From Myxococcaceae bacterium (lineage in GTDB: Bacteria; Myxococcota; Myxococcia; Myxococcales; Myxococcaceae), in contig JAEUJQ010000042.1 in NCBI GenBank assembly GCA_016793095.1, positions 39,799 through 103,798 of the forward strand: DNA of 64,000 bases, read 5' to 3'. Shown here one piece after another: positions 8,694 through 16,532 of the stretch (positions are counted from its first letter, which is position 1; each line of letters opens with the position of its first letter). Position numbers and translations under genes: made by a program. The notes under the pieces are model-generated. The model saw only the letters and a program-made list of their open reading frames with translations. It did not search any database and had not been told where the DNA came from.

Positions 8694-9232
8694 CACTTCG
8701 TGGGCGCGGGCGCGGCGGGCTTCGGCGCGCCACCCTTGCGCGAGTTGTACGTGCGGATGAGCTCGTTGGTCAGGTCCAGCGACGGAGGCGCCCAGGCGAG
8801 GCCCGAGCTTGCCCGGTCGAACACCATCGCCAGGTTCTCGCGCTGGGCAATCTCCCCGATGATCTGCTCGAACTTCGGGAGGATGACGGACATCTCCTTG
8901 CGCTCGGCCTCGGCCATCTCGAGCTGAGCCTTCTGCACCTTCTCGGCGAGCTCGCCCTGGCGCTTCAGAATGGAGTCGAGCTTCTCGCGGCGCGCCTTCT
9001 CCTCCATCGTCGTCTCCTGCTTCTTGAAGAGCTCGGCTTCCTTCTCGAGCGCGCCCTTCTCGACCTCGAGCTCCTTCTTCCTGGCGTCGGCCTTCACCTG
9101 CAGGCGCTGTCTGGCGGCCCGGCCTTCGTCCACCTCGACGAGCGCGCGCTGGAAGTCGACGTAGGCGGCCTTGAAGTCACCAGCGGAAGAGGCGGCGGCG
9201 GTGAGCAGCGTGAGCAGGGCGGCGATGCGCAT
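8693..9232 (-). CDS. OmpH/Skp-family periplasmic chaperone
   Basis: 179 residues. The signal peptide MRIAALLTLLTAAASSAG is followed by the strand FKAAYVDFQRALVEVDEG, the classic start of mature Skp. A long charged coiled coil follows (about residues 45-110, KELEVEKGALEKEAELFKKQ). The end strand AMVFDRA closes the small beta core. Skp forms a trimer whose helical arms hold unfolded outer-membrane proteins in the periplasm. The length fits the family. In many proteobacteria skp sits beside bamA and lpxD, but here it is paired with a membrane protein instead. Confidence 0.88.
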   Translation of the reverse strand: MRIAALLTLLTAAASSAGDFKAAYVDFQRALVEVDEGRAARQRLQVKADARKKELEVEKGALEKEAELFKKQETTMEEKARREKLDSILKRQGELAEKVQKAQLEMAEAERKEMSVILPKFEQIIGEIAQRENLAMVFDRASSGLAWAPPSLDLTNELIRTYNSRKGGAPKPAAPAPTK

Positions 9233-9291
9233 GGAGGTCTCGGACGTGAGGGAGAACAGCGGCCCGCGCTGTAGCACGGCCGCTCGCGACG

Positions 9292-10230
9292 TCACGCCCC
9301 CCGCACGGGCGAACGGCGGCGGGGAATGCGCTGGTTCGCGTCGAGCCGCGCGGCGAGCAGATCGACGAAGGCGCGCACCCTCGGAGACAGCCGCGGGCCC
9401 GGCGGAAAGACCGCGTGCAGGGGCAAGGGCGGTGGTTGGAAGGCCTCGAGCACGCGCACGAGCGTGCCGTCGGCCTCGTCGTCTGCCGAGAAGCCGGCCG
9501 GTAGGCGCGCGATGCCGAGGCTCGCGGCCGCGAAGTCGCGCACGAGCATGAAGCTGCTCACCGCGACCCGGGCCCGCACGGGCACCATCGTCACGCGGCG
9601 CTTCACGAGCAGCGGCCACTTCGCGCCGCGCTCGGTGTTCGCGTTCACGATGCAGTCGTGGTCGAGCAGGTCAGCCGGCGTCTTCGGGCTGCCGTGCTGC
9701 TCGAGGTACCGTGGGCTGGCCACGATGACGACGGAGTTGGTGCCCAGCAGCCGCGCGCGCAGCGACGAGTCCTGGAGCACGCCGGCTCGCAGCGCGAGGT
9801 CGTAGCCCTCACCGACGAGATCGACGTAGCGGTCGGTGAGATCGAGCGTCACGCGCACGTCGGGGTTCGTGCGCAGGAACTCGGTGACGATGTCGCCGAG
9901 GAAGTGCTCGGCGAAGGTGACGGGCGCGGTGAGCCGCAGCACGCCGCGGGGCGAGGCCTCGCTCTCCTGCACCTCACGCGCGGCGTCGGAGAGGGTCGAG
10001 AGCGCCTGGCTCGCCCGTTGAAAGAAGGCCTCACCGACGTCGGTGAGCGTCACCGTGCGCGTCGTGCGCTGCAGCAACTGCACCGACAACTGCTCCTCGA
10101 GCAGGGCCACGCGGCGGCTCACGGTGGACTTCGGCACGTTGAGGGCGCGCGCGGCGGCGCGGAAGGAGCGGTGCTCCACCACCGCGACGAAGGCCGTGAC
10201 CGCGTTGAGATCGAGCTGACTCAGGTCCAT
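9292..10230 (-). CDS. LysR-family transcriptional regulator
   Basis: 312 residues. The N-terminal winged helix-turn-helix is clear: LNAVTAFVAVVEHRSFRAAA, then LNVPKSTVSRRVALLEEQL, then RTTRTVTLTDVGEAFF. A linker helix and the two-lobed effector domain follow (GVLRLTAPVTFAEHFLGDIV, YDLALRAGVL, DHDCIVN). This is the sub-type with RTTR and a linker of ESEASPRGVLRL, which often controls a divergent oxidoreductase. Here the neighbour gene behind it is a Skp-like chaperone on the same strand, so the target is not evident from context. Confidence 0.95.
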   Translation of the reverse strand: MDLSQLDLNAVTAFVAVVEHRSFRAAARALNVPKSTVSRRVALLEEQLSVQLLQRTTRTVTLTDVGEAFFQRASQALSTLSDAAREVQESEASPRGVLRLTAPVTFAEHFLGDIVTEFLRTNPDVRVTLDLTDRYVDLVGEGYDLALRAGVLQDSSLRARLLGTNSVVIVASPRYLEQHGSPKTPADLLDHDCIVNANTERGAKWPLLVKRRVTMVPVRARVAVSSFMLVRDFAAASLGIARLPAGFSADDEADGTLVRVLEAFQPPPLPLHAVFPPGPRLSPRVRAFVDLLAARLDANQRIPRRRSPVRGA

Positions 10231-10284
10231 CGCTCACCTTTCCTCTCCCTTCGCGAATTCGAGCGGCTCATCGCCTCGATGGGG

Positions 10285-10818
10285 TCAACCGGGCCCGGAG
10301 TCGCTGTCGCTCGAACCGAGCCAGATGAAGAAGCGGTCGAGCAGGGAGCGCTTCTCGGCCTGAGCAGCCGACTCCGGCGTGGACAGGCGCGCGGCGCAGC
10401 CGGTGCACAAGAGGCCCGTCACCGTGCACCGGGCCTCGCTGAAGGGCCGTCGCTCCTGGCAGGCCTCGCACTCGAAGCCACTGCCGCCCGAGGTCCGCCG
10501 CCGGGTGGCGCGGTTTTGACCGAGCTCCTCGACGTCATGGCCATCCAGGAAGACGCCAGCGCACGAGGCGCATCGCTCGACCTCGATCTTCCCTTCGAGC
10601 ATCGCCGCCTCGAGCTTCACCCTGCAGCTCGGGCAGCTCCGGCTCGAGGCCCCCTGGCGCCGGCGCACGGTCCGCCCGAGCGCGGCCTCGACCTCTCCGG
10701 CGTTGAACCAGAGCGCGCCGCACTGGCCGCAGCGATCGAGCTCCACCTCTCCCGCTCCGCCGCGCGCGGGCACGTAGAACGGCTGCATGCGCTGGCGACA
10801 GTCGGGGCAGGTCGCCAT
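10285..10818 (-). CDS. TFIIB-type zinc-ribbon protein
   Basis: 177 residues from ATG 10818. There are three Cys-pair ribbons: CPDC...CGQC at residues 4-40, CPSC...CASC at about 60-95, and CEAC...CTGC in the second half. The first two belong to the zf-TFIIB style (CPDC, RCGQCGALWFNAGEVE, RCASCAGVFLDGHDVEEL). Each ribbon should bind one zinc. The last 25 residues are charged with no membrane span. The start codon lies one base after the stop of the upstream thioredoxin-fold gene, so the two are co-translated. The target is unknown. Confidence 0.85.
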   Translation of the reverse strand: MATCPDCRQRMQPFYVPARGGAGEVELDRCGQCGALWFNAGEVEAALGRTVRRRQGASSRSCPSCRVKLEAAMLEGKIEVERCASCAGVFLDGHDVEELGQNRATRRRTSGGSGFECEACQERRPFSEARCTVTGLLCTGCAARLSTPESAAQAEKRSLLDRFFIWLGSSDSDSGPG

Positions 10819-10819
10819 C

Positions 10820-11077
10820 TCAGCGCCTCCCGACGTCGGCGTGGGCTGAGAGCCGCGCGATGATGGCGTCGGCGCCAGTGAGCAGGGTCGCCCCGTCCCA
10901 CAACGCGGGCGTCGTCTGCCCACCGCCGCGCGCCGAGAGATCCGCCTGCACCTCGGGGTAGCTGACGTTGCGGAAGCGCACGTGCTCGCCCAGCTCGTGG
11001 TCGACGACGTACCGGCGCACGCGCGCGCTCGAGGGATCGGCGATGGCGTGGAACAGCTCGAAGGCCGGCTCTGGCAT
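10820..11077 (-). CDS. Small thioredoxin-fold protein (glutaredoxin/GST N-domain-like)
   Basis: 85 residues from ATG 11077. The order ELFHAIADPSSARVRRYVVDH, HVRFRNVSYPEVQADL, QTTPALWDGATLLTGADAIIARL follows the beta-alpha-beta layout of a GST N-domain or glutaredoxin, including the TTPALWD turn that holds the cis-Pro and the GADAII helix. The position where glutaredoxins carry the active Cys reads ADPSS, so thiol chemistry at this site is lost. A binding or GST-like role is more likely. It is followed at one base by the zinc-ribbon gene. Confidence 0.7.
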   Translation of the reverse strand: MPEPAFELFHAIADPSSARVRRYVVDHELGEHVRFRNVSYPEVQADLSARGGGQTTPALWDGATLLTGADAIIARLSAHADVGRR

Positions 11078-11172
11078 CGCCTTCACTCTGCCACGCCACG
11101 GCGGACCTTCCACGACCTCTCATCTGGCGCTCGCTGCTGGACGCGACGCGCAGAAGCACGTCCAATCGGTCC

Positions 11173-11790
11173 GTGAACAAAGTGCCCGCCATGCTCCTCC
11201 TCGTCGCCGGCCTCTTCCTGGTGAGCTGCCTGGTGCTGAGCGCGCTCGTCTTCGGCGCCCTCAAGCTCGCTGACACCTCCGTCGCTCCGATTCCCTCGAG
11301 CACGACGGTGCAGCCGGGGTTCGACGGCCCGCTCGAGGGCACCTGGCGCCAGCTGCGCGGGGGCTTCACCGGCGTCGAGGCGAGCGAGCCAGACGACAGC
11401 GCGCTCACGTCGAAGTGGCCGCCGGGAAGTGTGGTGGAGCTGAGCTTCTCGCCCGGCCAGCGCTACCGCTTCACCTTCGTGGAGGCGACGGGCAGCGGGG
11501 TGACCTCGACGAAGACGCTGGTGCGCGAGGCCGGGGCCTGGGCGCAGCAGGGCGAGGTGCTCGACCTCACCGTGGAGAAGGCGCTCGAGGTCCGCCGCTG
11601 GGGCAGCGGCAAGCACAGCGCCCAGCAGCTCCCCAGCGGGGCCACCCGCCGCTTCCGGCTCGAGACCCGCATCACCGAGTCAGACGGCCCGGCGGGCGCC
11701 GCGCCGGTAGTCCGCGAGGGGCTGCGCCTCACCGGCCCGTGTCCCTGGGCGCCAGACACCGGGTGCCAGTGGGACCTCGAACAGGAGTGA
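11173..11790 (+). CDS. Membrane-anchored exported protein of unknown function
   Basis: 205 residues from GTG 11173; ATG 11191 is an alternative. A single hydrophobic segment at residues 7-32 (MLLLVAGLFLVSCLVLSALVFGALKL) either anchors the protein or acts as a signal. The rest is a beta-rich extracytoplasmic domain (GPLEGTWRQLRGGF, RYRFTFVEATG, VLDLTVEKALEVR, RRFRLETRITES) that resembles a lipocalin-like fold without its signature. It is divergent from the thioredoxin-fold/zinc-ribbon pair and convergent with a large Gly-rich gene 13 bp away. Confidence 0.7.
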   Translation: MNKVPAMLLLVAGLFLVSCLVLSALVFGALKLADTSVAPIPSSTTVQPGFDGPLEGTWRQLRGGFTGVEASEPDDSALTSKWPPGSVVELSFSPGQRYRFTFVEATGSGVTSTKTLVREAGAWAQQGEVLDLTVEKALEVRRWGSGKHSAQQLPSGATRRFRLETRITESDGPAGAAPVVREGLRLTGPCPWAPDTGCQWDLEQE

Positions 11791-11803
11791 GGGCTTCGGC
11801 CGC

Positions 11804-13426
11804 TCAGTGCCGAACGACTGGCGGCAGCTTCTCCGTGAGCTCGCGCACCTGCTGCCAGGTGAGCTCGGTGCCGGCCGGGTAGCCGAACGCCGCGCCCTGC
11901 AGCTTGATGCCCTTCGCGGTGAGGGTGACGGAGCCGCTGACGACGGGCACCTCGTTGGTGACCGAGCCGCCGAGGGTGACGCCGCCGCCGGTGCCACCGG
12001 CCATCGGCTTCACCTGGAGCTCACCCGCCACGTTGGTGATGGACGAGACGCCGATGGAGGCCGTGACCTGTCCATTCTGCACGGCCTGGCCGATGAGGTT
12101 CGACGCGGTCTGCGTGTCTCCGCGCAGCAGCGCGCCCATCACCCGCTCGCGCATCGCCGGCGGCAGCTGGTCCACGCCGACCTCGAGCTTCACCTGCCCA
12201 CCCTGCGTCGCCACGTCACCGTTGAGCGTGATGGTCGCCTTGTAGCCCTCCGACAGCGCCCGCGGCGGTCGGCCGGGCTGGAGCACGAGGCTGCGCTCGA
12301 ACGCCACCTCGGCGCTGCCGCCCGCGAGGCGGATGGAGGCCTGCACGCCGCCGCCACCCACCGCTCCCTTCACCTCGCCCTCGACGCCGCCGGCGACGGT
12401 GCCCTTGATGGTGAGCGTGCCGTTGTCGTTGAACTCGATGCGCCCGCCGCCCTTGATGTACGGCGCGATCTGCCCCTCGACGCCGGGCCCGAGCGTGCCG
12501 CCCAGCACGCCGGTCAGCTTGCCGCCCACGCCGACCTCGACCGCGCTGAGGTGGCGGCGGATGTAGTCGATGGGCTCGCCAGGCAGGTTCACGCCCGGCA
12601 GCTCCTGAATGCCGGTGAGGAAGCTGGCCGCCGCCGGACCGACGCCGGGCAGCGCGGCGATGCCTGCCATCGCGCCGATCTGGAGGCCGAAGGCCGCGAG
12701 CTCGGTCGCCCCGCCCTTCTTCGAGAGGTCGACGGTCAGCTCGAAGCCTGCCGTGCCCTCGACCCCGATGGCCGCGTTCGCCTCGGCGCCCGCGGTGTCA
12801 CCGGTCACCTTGCCTGAGAGCGACCCGCCACCGCCGACGGAGATCTTGAACTTGTTCGGGTCGTCGGTGCTGCGCTCGACGGACACCTGCACCTTGGCGC
12901 CCACGTCGACGCCCAGCACCGCCGCGAGCTCGGCGTTCGCGCTGACCTGCACCGAGGTCTTCTGGCCCGGCGTCATCCGGTCCAGGCCCATGGCGTTGAC
13001 GACGGCCTTGTCGAGGCCCGTCATGTTCGTGCGGTCGATGGGCCGCTGCGCCGCTGCGCCCGGGTCGGACAGGAGCGTGCGCATGGTGTCGCGCACTCCG
13101 GAGGCCGCGCGATCGGCCACGTTCCCGATGCCGTTGATCAGATCCCTCGCGCCGCCGAGCAGGTTGCGCGCCAGCCCGATGGCCTCGGTGGCCTTGTGGT
13201 TCGCGACGGCGACGGTGCCGGTGAGCAGGGCGTGCGCGGCCGGCGCAGCGAGCGCGACGGGCGCCTTCGCCACCTGGACGAACCCGCTCACGGTGCGAGC
13301 GAGGGGTGACTGGGGACGAGCGAGCTGAGCCGAGGCTGCGACTCCGACTCCCGCACGCGCGGTCGCTTTGATGACGGGCTTCGGCGGCGGAGGCGGCTTC
13401 GGTCGATCTGAGCGGCGAACGGTCAT
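11804..13426 (-). CDS. Large low-complexity protein with repeated beta motifs
   Basis: 540 residues from ATG 13426. The N-terminus is basic and Pro-rich (RRSDRPKPPPPPKPVIK) without a clear signal peptide. Residues 45-110 are Ala-rich helices. From about residue 165 on, many short strands recur with alternating residues and Gly turns (SVQVSANAELAAV, KISVGGGGSLSGKV, RIEFNDNGTLTIKGTV, TASIGVSSITNVAGEL), like a long beta-solenoid or barrel sheet. One hydrophobic stretch (GLQIGAMAGIAALPGVGPAAASF) sits mid-protein. Such Gly-rich proteins with PPPPP heads are frequent in myxobacteria. Function unknown. It is divergent from a glycosyltransferase. Confidence 0.8.
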   Translation of the reverse strand: MTVRRSDRPKPPPPPKPVIKATARAGVGVAASAQLARPQSPLARTVSGFVQVAKAPVALAAPAAHALLTGTVAVANHKATEAIGLARNLLGGARDLINGIGNVADRAASGVRDTMRTLLSDPGAAAQRPIDRTNMTGLDKAVVNAMGLDRMTPGQKTSVQVSANAELAAVLGVDVGAKVQVSVERSTDDPNKFKISVGGGGSLSGKVTGDTAGAEANAAIGVEGTAGFELTVDLSKKGGATELAAFGLQIGAMAGIAALPGVGPAAASFLTGIQELPGVNLPGEPIDYIRRHLSAVEVGVGGKLTGVLGGTLGPGVEGQIAPYIKGGGRIEFNDNGTLTIKGTVAGGVEGEVKGAVGGGGVQASIRLAGGSAEVAFERSLVLQPGRPPRALSEGYKATITLNGDVATQGGQVKLEVGVDQLPPAMRERVMGALLRGDTQTASNLIGQAVQNGQVTASIGVSSITNVAGELQVKPMAGGTGGGVTLGGSVTNEVPVVSGSVTLTAKGIKLQGAAFGYPAGTELTWQQVRELTEKLPPVVRH

Positions 13427-13554
13427 GGCGGTCCTCGGTGGGGAATGGTCGGGAACTGCAACACGGAGTTGTCGTCCCGGCGAGCGCCGGGTTTCTCCAC
13501 GCAGGGTAGGCCGAGGTGGGCAAATGGCGCCGCCCAAGGTACACGCCCGGAAAC

Positions 13555-15033
13555 ATGCCGAAGACGCGTCCCGCGCAGGTGCTGTTGTGGTTGCCGGCGG
13601 CCCTCGGGCTCCTCTCCCGGCTGCAGCTGGCGGGGGCGGATCACGGCATCTTCTGGCCGGACGAGATCTACCAGTCCTTCGAGCCCGCCCACGCGCTCGT
13701 CTTCGGGCACGGGCTCATCCCCTGGGAGTTCATCGACGGCGCGCGCAACTGGGCGCTGCCCGGCCTCGTGGCGCTGGTGATGAAGGTGCTCGCCCTGCTC
13801 GGCCTCGACCAGCCGACCTCGTACGTTCCCGCGGTGAAGGGCCTCTTCGCGCTCGTCTCGGTCGGCACGGCGGTGGGCGTGTACCGGCTCTCTCGCGCGC
13901 TGGGAGCTGACGAGCTGCCCGCCGCCGCCTGCGCTTCGGTCTTCAGCCTCGCTGCGCCGGTCGTCTACTTCGCGCCGCGCGCGATGAGCGAGAACGCCAC
14001 CGTGCTGCCGATGGTGTGGGGGCTCGCGCTGGTCTTCGACGCCGCGCTGCTCGACGAGGCCTCCGGGGCAGGGGACCTCACGCGCGCGAGGAAGCTGCTG
14101 TGGTTGGGCGCCTCGCTGTTGGGGCTGTCGGTGCTGTTCCGGCTCCAGTCGGCGGTGGTCTGCGTCGCCGTCGTGGGCGTGCTGGTGGCGCAGCGACGAT
14201 GGAAGGCGCTGCGCGACGTGACGGTGGTGCTGGCCGTCTGGGCCCTGCTCTTCGGCGCGCTCGACGCCTTCACGTGGAAGAACGCTCCCAACGTGAAGTG
14301 GGGCGGCTGGTTCCACTCGGCCGTCGTCTACCTGCGCTTCAACCTCATCGAGGGCAAGGCGGCGGGCTGGGGGGTGGCGCCCTGGTACTTCTTCGCGCAG
14401 CGGCTGTGGACGTCGATGCCGTTGGTGACGGTGACCCTGGTCGCGGGCCTGCTCGTCGGAGCGCGGCGGGCCTGGGCGCTGGTGGTGGTGGCGCTGCTCT
14501 TCTTCGCGCTGCACTCGGCGTCGCCGCACAAGGAGTACCGCTTCATCCTCCCGTTGCTCCCGATGCTGGCGGCGGTCGCAGGCGTCGGCTTCTCGGCCCT
14601 GCCCATCGAGCGGCTGCGGCAGGCGGCGATGGCGCTCACGGTGGTCGCCGCCGCGCTCTCGTTCGCGACGAAGGAGTCGCTCACCTTCGGGCAGCTCGGC
14701 CAATACCCCGGACGCGAGAACGACAGCGCGTGGGACGACAACGGGCCGGTGAACCGCCTCATGCTGGTGGCGTCGCAGCAGCCGGACCTGTGCGGCCTCT
14801 TCACGCCGGTGCACCCCGCGTGGATGGGCGGCGCGACGTACCTGCACACGAAGGCGCCGCTCTTCTCTCCGGGCTGGCCGTACGACTGCGCGCAGGCGGG
14901 CACCTGCAACTACGCCATCCTCCCGAAGGGCAACCAGCTGCCTCCCATCGCCGAGGACAAGAACTTCGTGCTCGTGAAGCTGCCTGGCAGCCCCTGTCGG
15001 CCCGACCCGAACTACGCCTGGCGGCTCCCGTAG
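13555..15033 (+). CDS. GT22-like (PIG-B/ALG9-type) integral-membrane mannosyltransferase
   Basis: 492 residues. The first loop holds FWPDEIYQSFEPAHALVFGHG followed by IPWEF, the first-loop signature of GT-C family 22, with the catalytic Asp-Glu. A later loop carries HSASPHKEYRFILPLLPML, matching the HKExRF motif of GPI and dolichol-linked mannosyltransferases. Ten or more hydrophobic helices lie between. Such enzymes use a polyprenyl-phosphate sugar donor on the outer face of the membrane. The acceptor is not known. I chose ATG 13555; an upstream GTG (13516) adds 13 basic residues. The C-terminal ~110 residues form an exported domain with paired Cys. Confidence 0.88.
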   Translation: MPKTRPAQVLLWLPAALGLLSRLQLAGADHGIFWPDEIYQSFEPAHALVFGHGLIPWEFIDGARNWALPGLVALVMKVLALLGLDQPTSYVPAVKGLFALVSVGTAVGVYRLSRALGADELPAAACASVFSLAAPVVYFAPRAMSENATVLPMVWGLALVFDAALLDEASGAGDLTRARKLLWLGASLLGLSVLFRLQSAVVCVAVVGVLVAQRRWKALRDVTVVLAVWALLFGALDAFTWKNAPNVKWGGWFHSAVVYLRFNLIEGKAAGWGVAPWYFFAQRLWTSMPLVTVTLVAGLLVGARRAWALVVVALLFFALHSASPHKEYRFILPLLPMLAAVAGVGFSALPIERLRQAAMALTVVAAALSFATKESLTFGQLGQYPGRENDSAWDDNGPVNRLMLVASQQPDLCGLFTPVHPAWMGGATYLHTKAPLFSPGWPYDCAQAGTCNYAILPKGNQLPPIAEDKNFVLVKLPGSPCRPDPNYAWRLP

Positions 15034-15476
15034 CGCAGGGCGCCCGAGACGGCTCCGTCACGCGCACGGCTTCACCGGCGACTGAAGCGCCGGCCAGAGG
15101 ACCTGACGCTCCCAGCGCCGGACGAGCGAGGAGAGTTCACCGCGGGCGCGGTCGGCACGGTCGACGGCTCCATCGGCGGTGTGGTGGTGTCGCGGCGCGA
15201 CCTGCGCGACGGCGACACGTTCCGCGCGTACCACGACGGCTCGGATCGCGACGAGGCGCGCATCGCGCATGAAGCAGGTGGGTCCCACCCCGTCGCGGCC
15301 GCGGGGGCCGCCGGGGAGGGGCACCGCGCCGCTCGGCGAGGACGAAGGAGCTCGAGCCGCCAGGGAAGCGGAACCGAGGGCGCAGCTGGAGCGGCACCAC
15401 CCGGCAGAGGGACTGACGTGCCGGCTCGGTCGAGCTGCCGCAAGAGGCGTTCCTCGCGGTGCTGAAGTCGGAGAAC
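15034..15476 (+). pseudogene. Remnants of coding sequence with shifting frames
   Basis: No intact gene fits here. Two stretches still read like protein: VGTVDGSIGGVVVSRRDL and GDTFRAYHDGSDRDEARIAHE near 15145-15270 in one frame, and ELPQEAFLAVLKSENAPV near 15433-15485 in another frame. The text between them has no codon bias in a single frame. I read this as an eroded gene whose parts survive in different frames. No family is recognised, and frame errors in the assembly could give the same picture. Confidence 0.4.
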
Positions 15477-15625
15477 GCGCCCGTGCGAGGTCGATTGGGT
15501 GCGTGGCTCAGGGCTCGAGCCACGCGCGCAGCGGGTTCACCGTCGGACGAATCTGCTGCCGGACCATGAGGTCCGGGTTGCCGGTGAGGGAGCGCTCGCG
15601 CCCCAGCCCGCCCTTCGCGTCGAGC
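15477..15625. repeat. Downstream copy of the 3' end of the HD-domain gene
   Basis: This 149-bp block is about 90% like 15626-15777, which it adjoins in direct orientation. The second block holds the last ~39 codons of the HD-domain gene (minus strand) and ~34 bp after its stop. The first block keeps the same open frame, GGLGRERSLTGNPDLMVRQ, ending NPLRAWLEP and stop at 15508. It therefore arose as a tandem duplication across the 3' end of that gene and has since gained about 15 changes. Confidence 0.85.
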
Positions 15626-15659
15626 GCGCCCGTGCGAGGTCGATCGGGTGTGCGTGGGC

Positions 15660-16532
15660 TCAGGGCTCGAGCCACGCGCGCAGCGGGTTCACCGTCGGGC
15701 GAATCTCCTGCCGGACCATGAGGTCCGGGTTGCCGCTGAGGGAGAGCTCGCGCCCCAGCCCGCCCTTCGCGTCGAGCGGGCGGACCCTGGGCTGCGCGAC
15801 GTTCGCGTCCGACGGTGGGGCGACCACGACGGCCATCGACCCATCGGACAGCTGCACCGAGGTGCCGGGCGGGAAGAAGCCCAGCGTGCGGACGAACAGC
15901 TCGACCGCCGTGCTGTCGAGGCGCTGCCCGGCGAGCTGTCCGAGCAGGCGCATGACGTGGTCGCTGCCCACGGGTGGGCGGTTCGGGCCCGGCTGCGTCA
16001 ACAGCTCGAAGATCGACGGCGGCGCGATGAGGCGTGCGGTGGCGCGCGGGTTGGTGGACAGCGGCAACGCCCACTCGAGGGCGACCGAGGTCTGGTGGCA
16101 CACCTCGTCCGTCAGCACGTCGGCGCTGCACCTCAGCGCGCTGCGCAGGCCCAGGTGCCCGGGCGGCTCCAGCTCGGGCGGCACCCGCGACAGGTCGTGC
16201 ACCAGGGCCGCCATGCACAGCTCGACGGTGTCGGCGGGCGACAGCAGCATCTGCCGCGTCAGCACCAGCGTGAAGGCGGCCACCGCCGAGAGCCGCTGCG
16301 CCAGGCCGTCGGGGCCCCGGGGAAGCCGGCCGAGGGCGACCAGCAGCCACTCCTTGTCGAAGGCCTCCTCGAAGACGTTCTGCATCGCCCGACGCAGGAG
16401 GCTCGTGCGCCATGGCTGCTTCTGCGCCAGGCGGCCGAGCGCGTCGCCCATCACCGTCACCAGGCCCACGTAGGCGCGGACCAGCCGCAGGTTCGCCTCT
16501 CGCTGCGCGCGCTGTTCGTCGCTCAGGCTCAT
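15660..16532 (-). CDS. HD-domain phosphohydrolase-like protein
   Basis: 290 residues. An ALVHDLSR motif at about residue 110 and surrounding helices (TVELCMAALVHDLSRVPPEL) give the core of an HD domain. The C-terminal part (FVRTLGFFPPGTSVQLSDGS, then AVVVAPPSDANVAQPRVR) matches the tail found after HD-GYP domains in Gram-negative bacteria. A canonical GYP triad is not visible, so cyclic-di-GMP hydrolysis is possible but unproven. The start overlaps the end of the HEAT-repeat gene by 4 bp (ATGA), so the pair is an operon. The last ~39 codons have been copied downstream. Confidence 0.75.
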   Translation of the reverse strand: MSLSDEQRAQREANLRLVRAYVGLVTVMGDALGRLAQKQPWRTSLLRRAMQNVFEEAFDKEWLLVALGRLPRGPDGLAQRLSAVAAFTLVLTRQMLLSPADTVELCMAALVHDLSRVPPELEPPGHLGLRSALRCSADVLTDEVCHQTSVALEWALPLSTNPRATARLIAPPSIFELLTQPGPNRPPVGSDHVMRLLGQLAGQRLDSTAVELFVRTLGFFPPGTSVQLSDGSMAVVVAPPSDANVAQPRVRPLDAKGGLGRELSLSGNPDLMVRQEIRPTVNPLRAWLEP

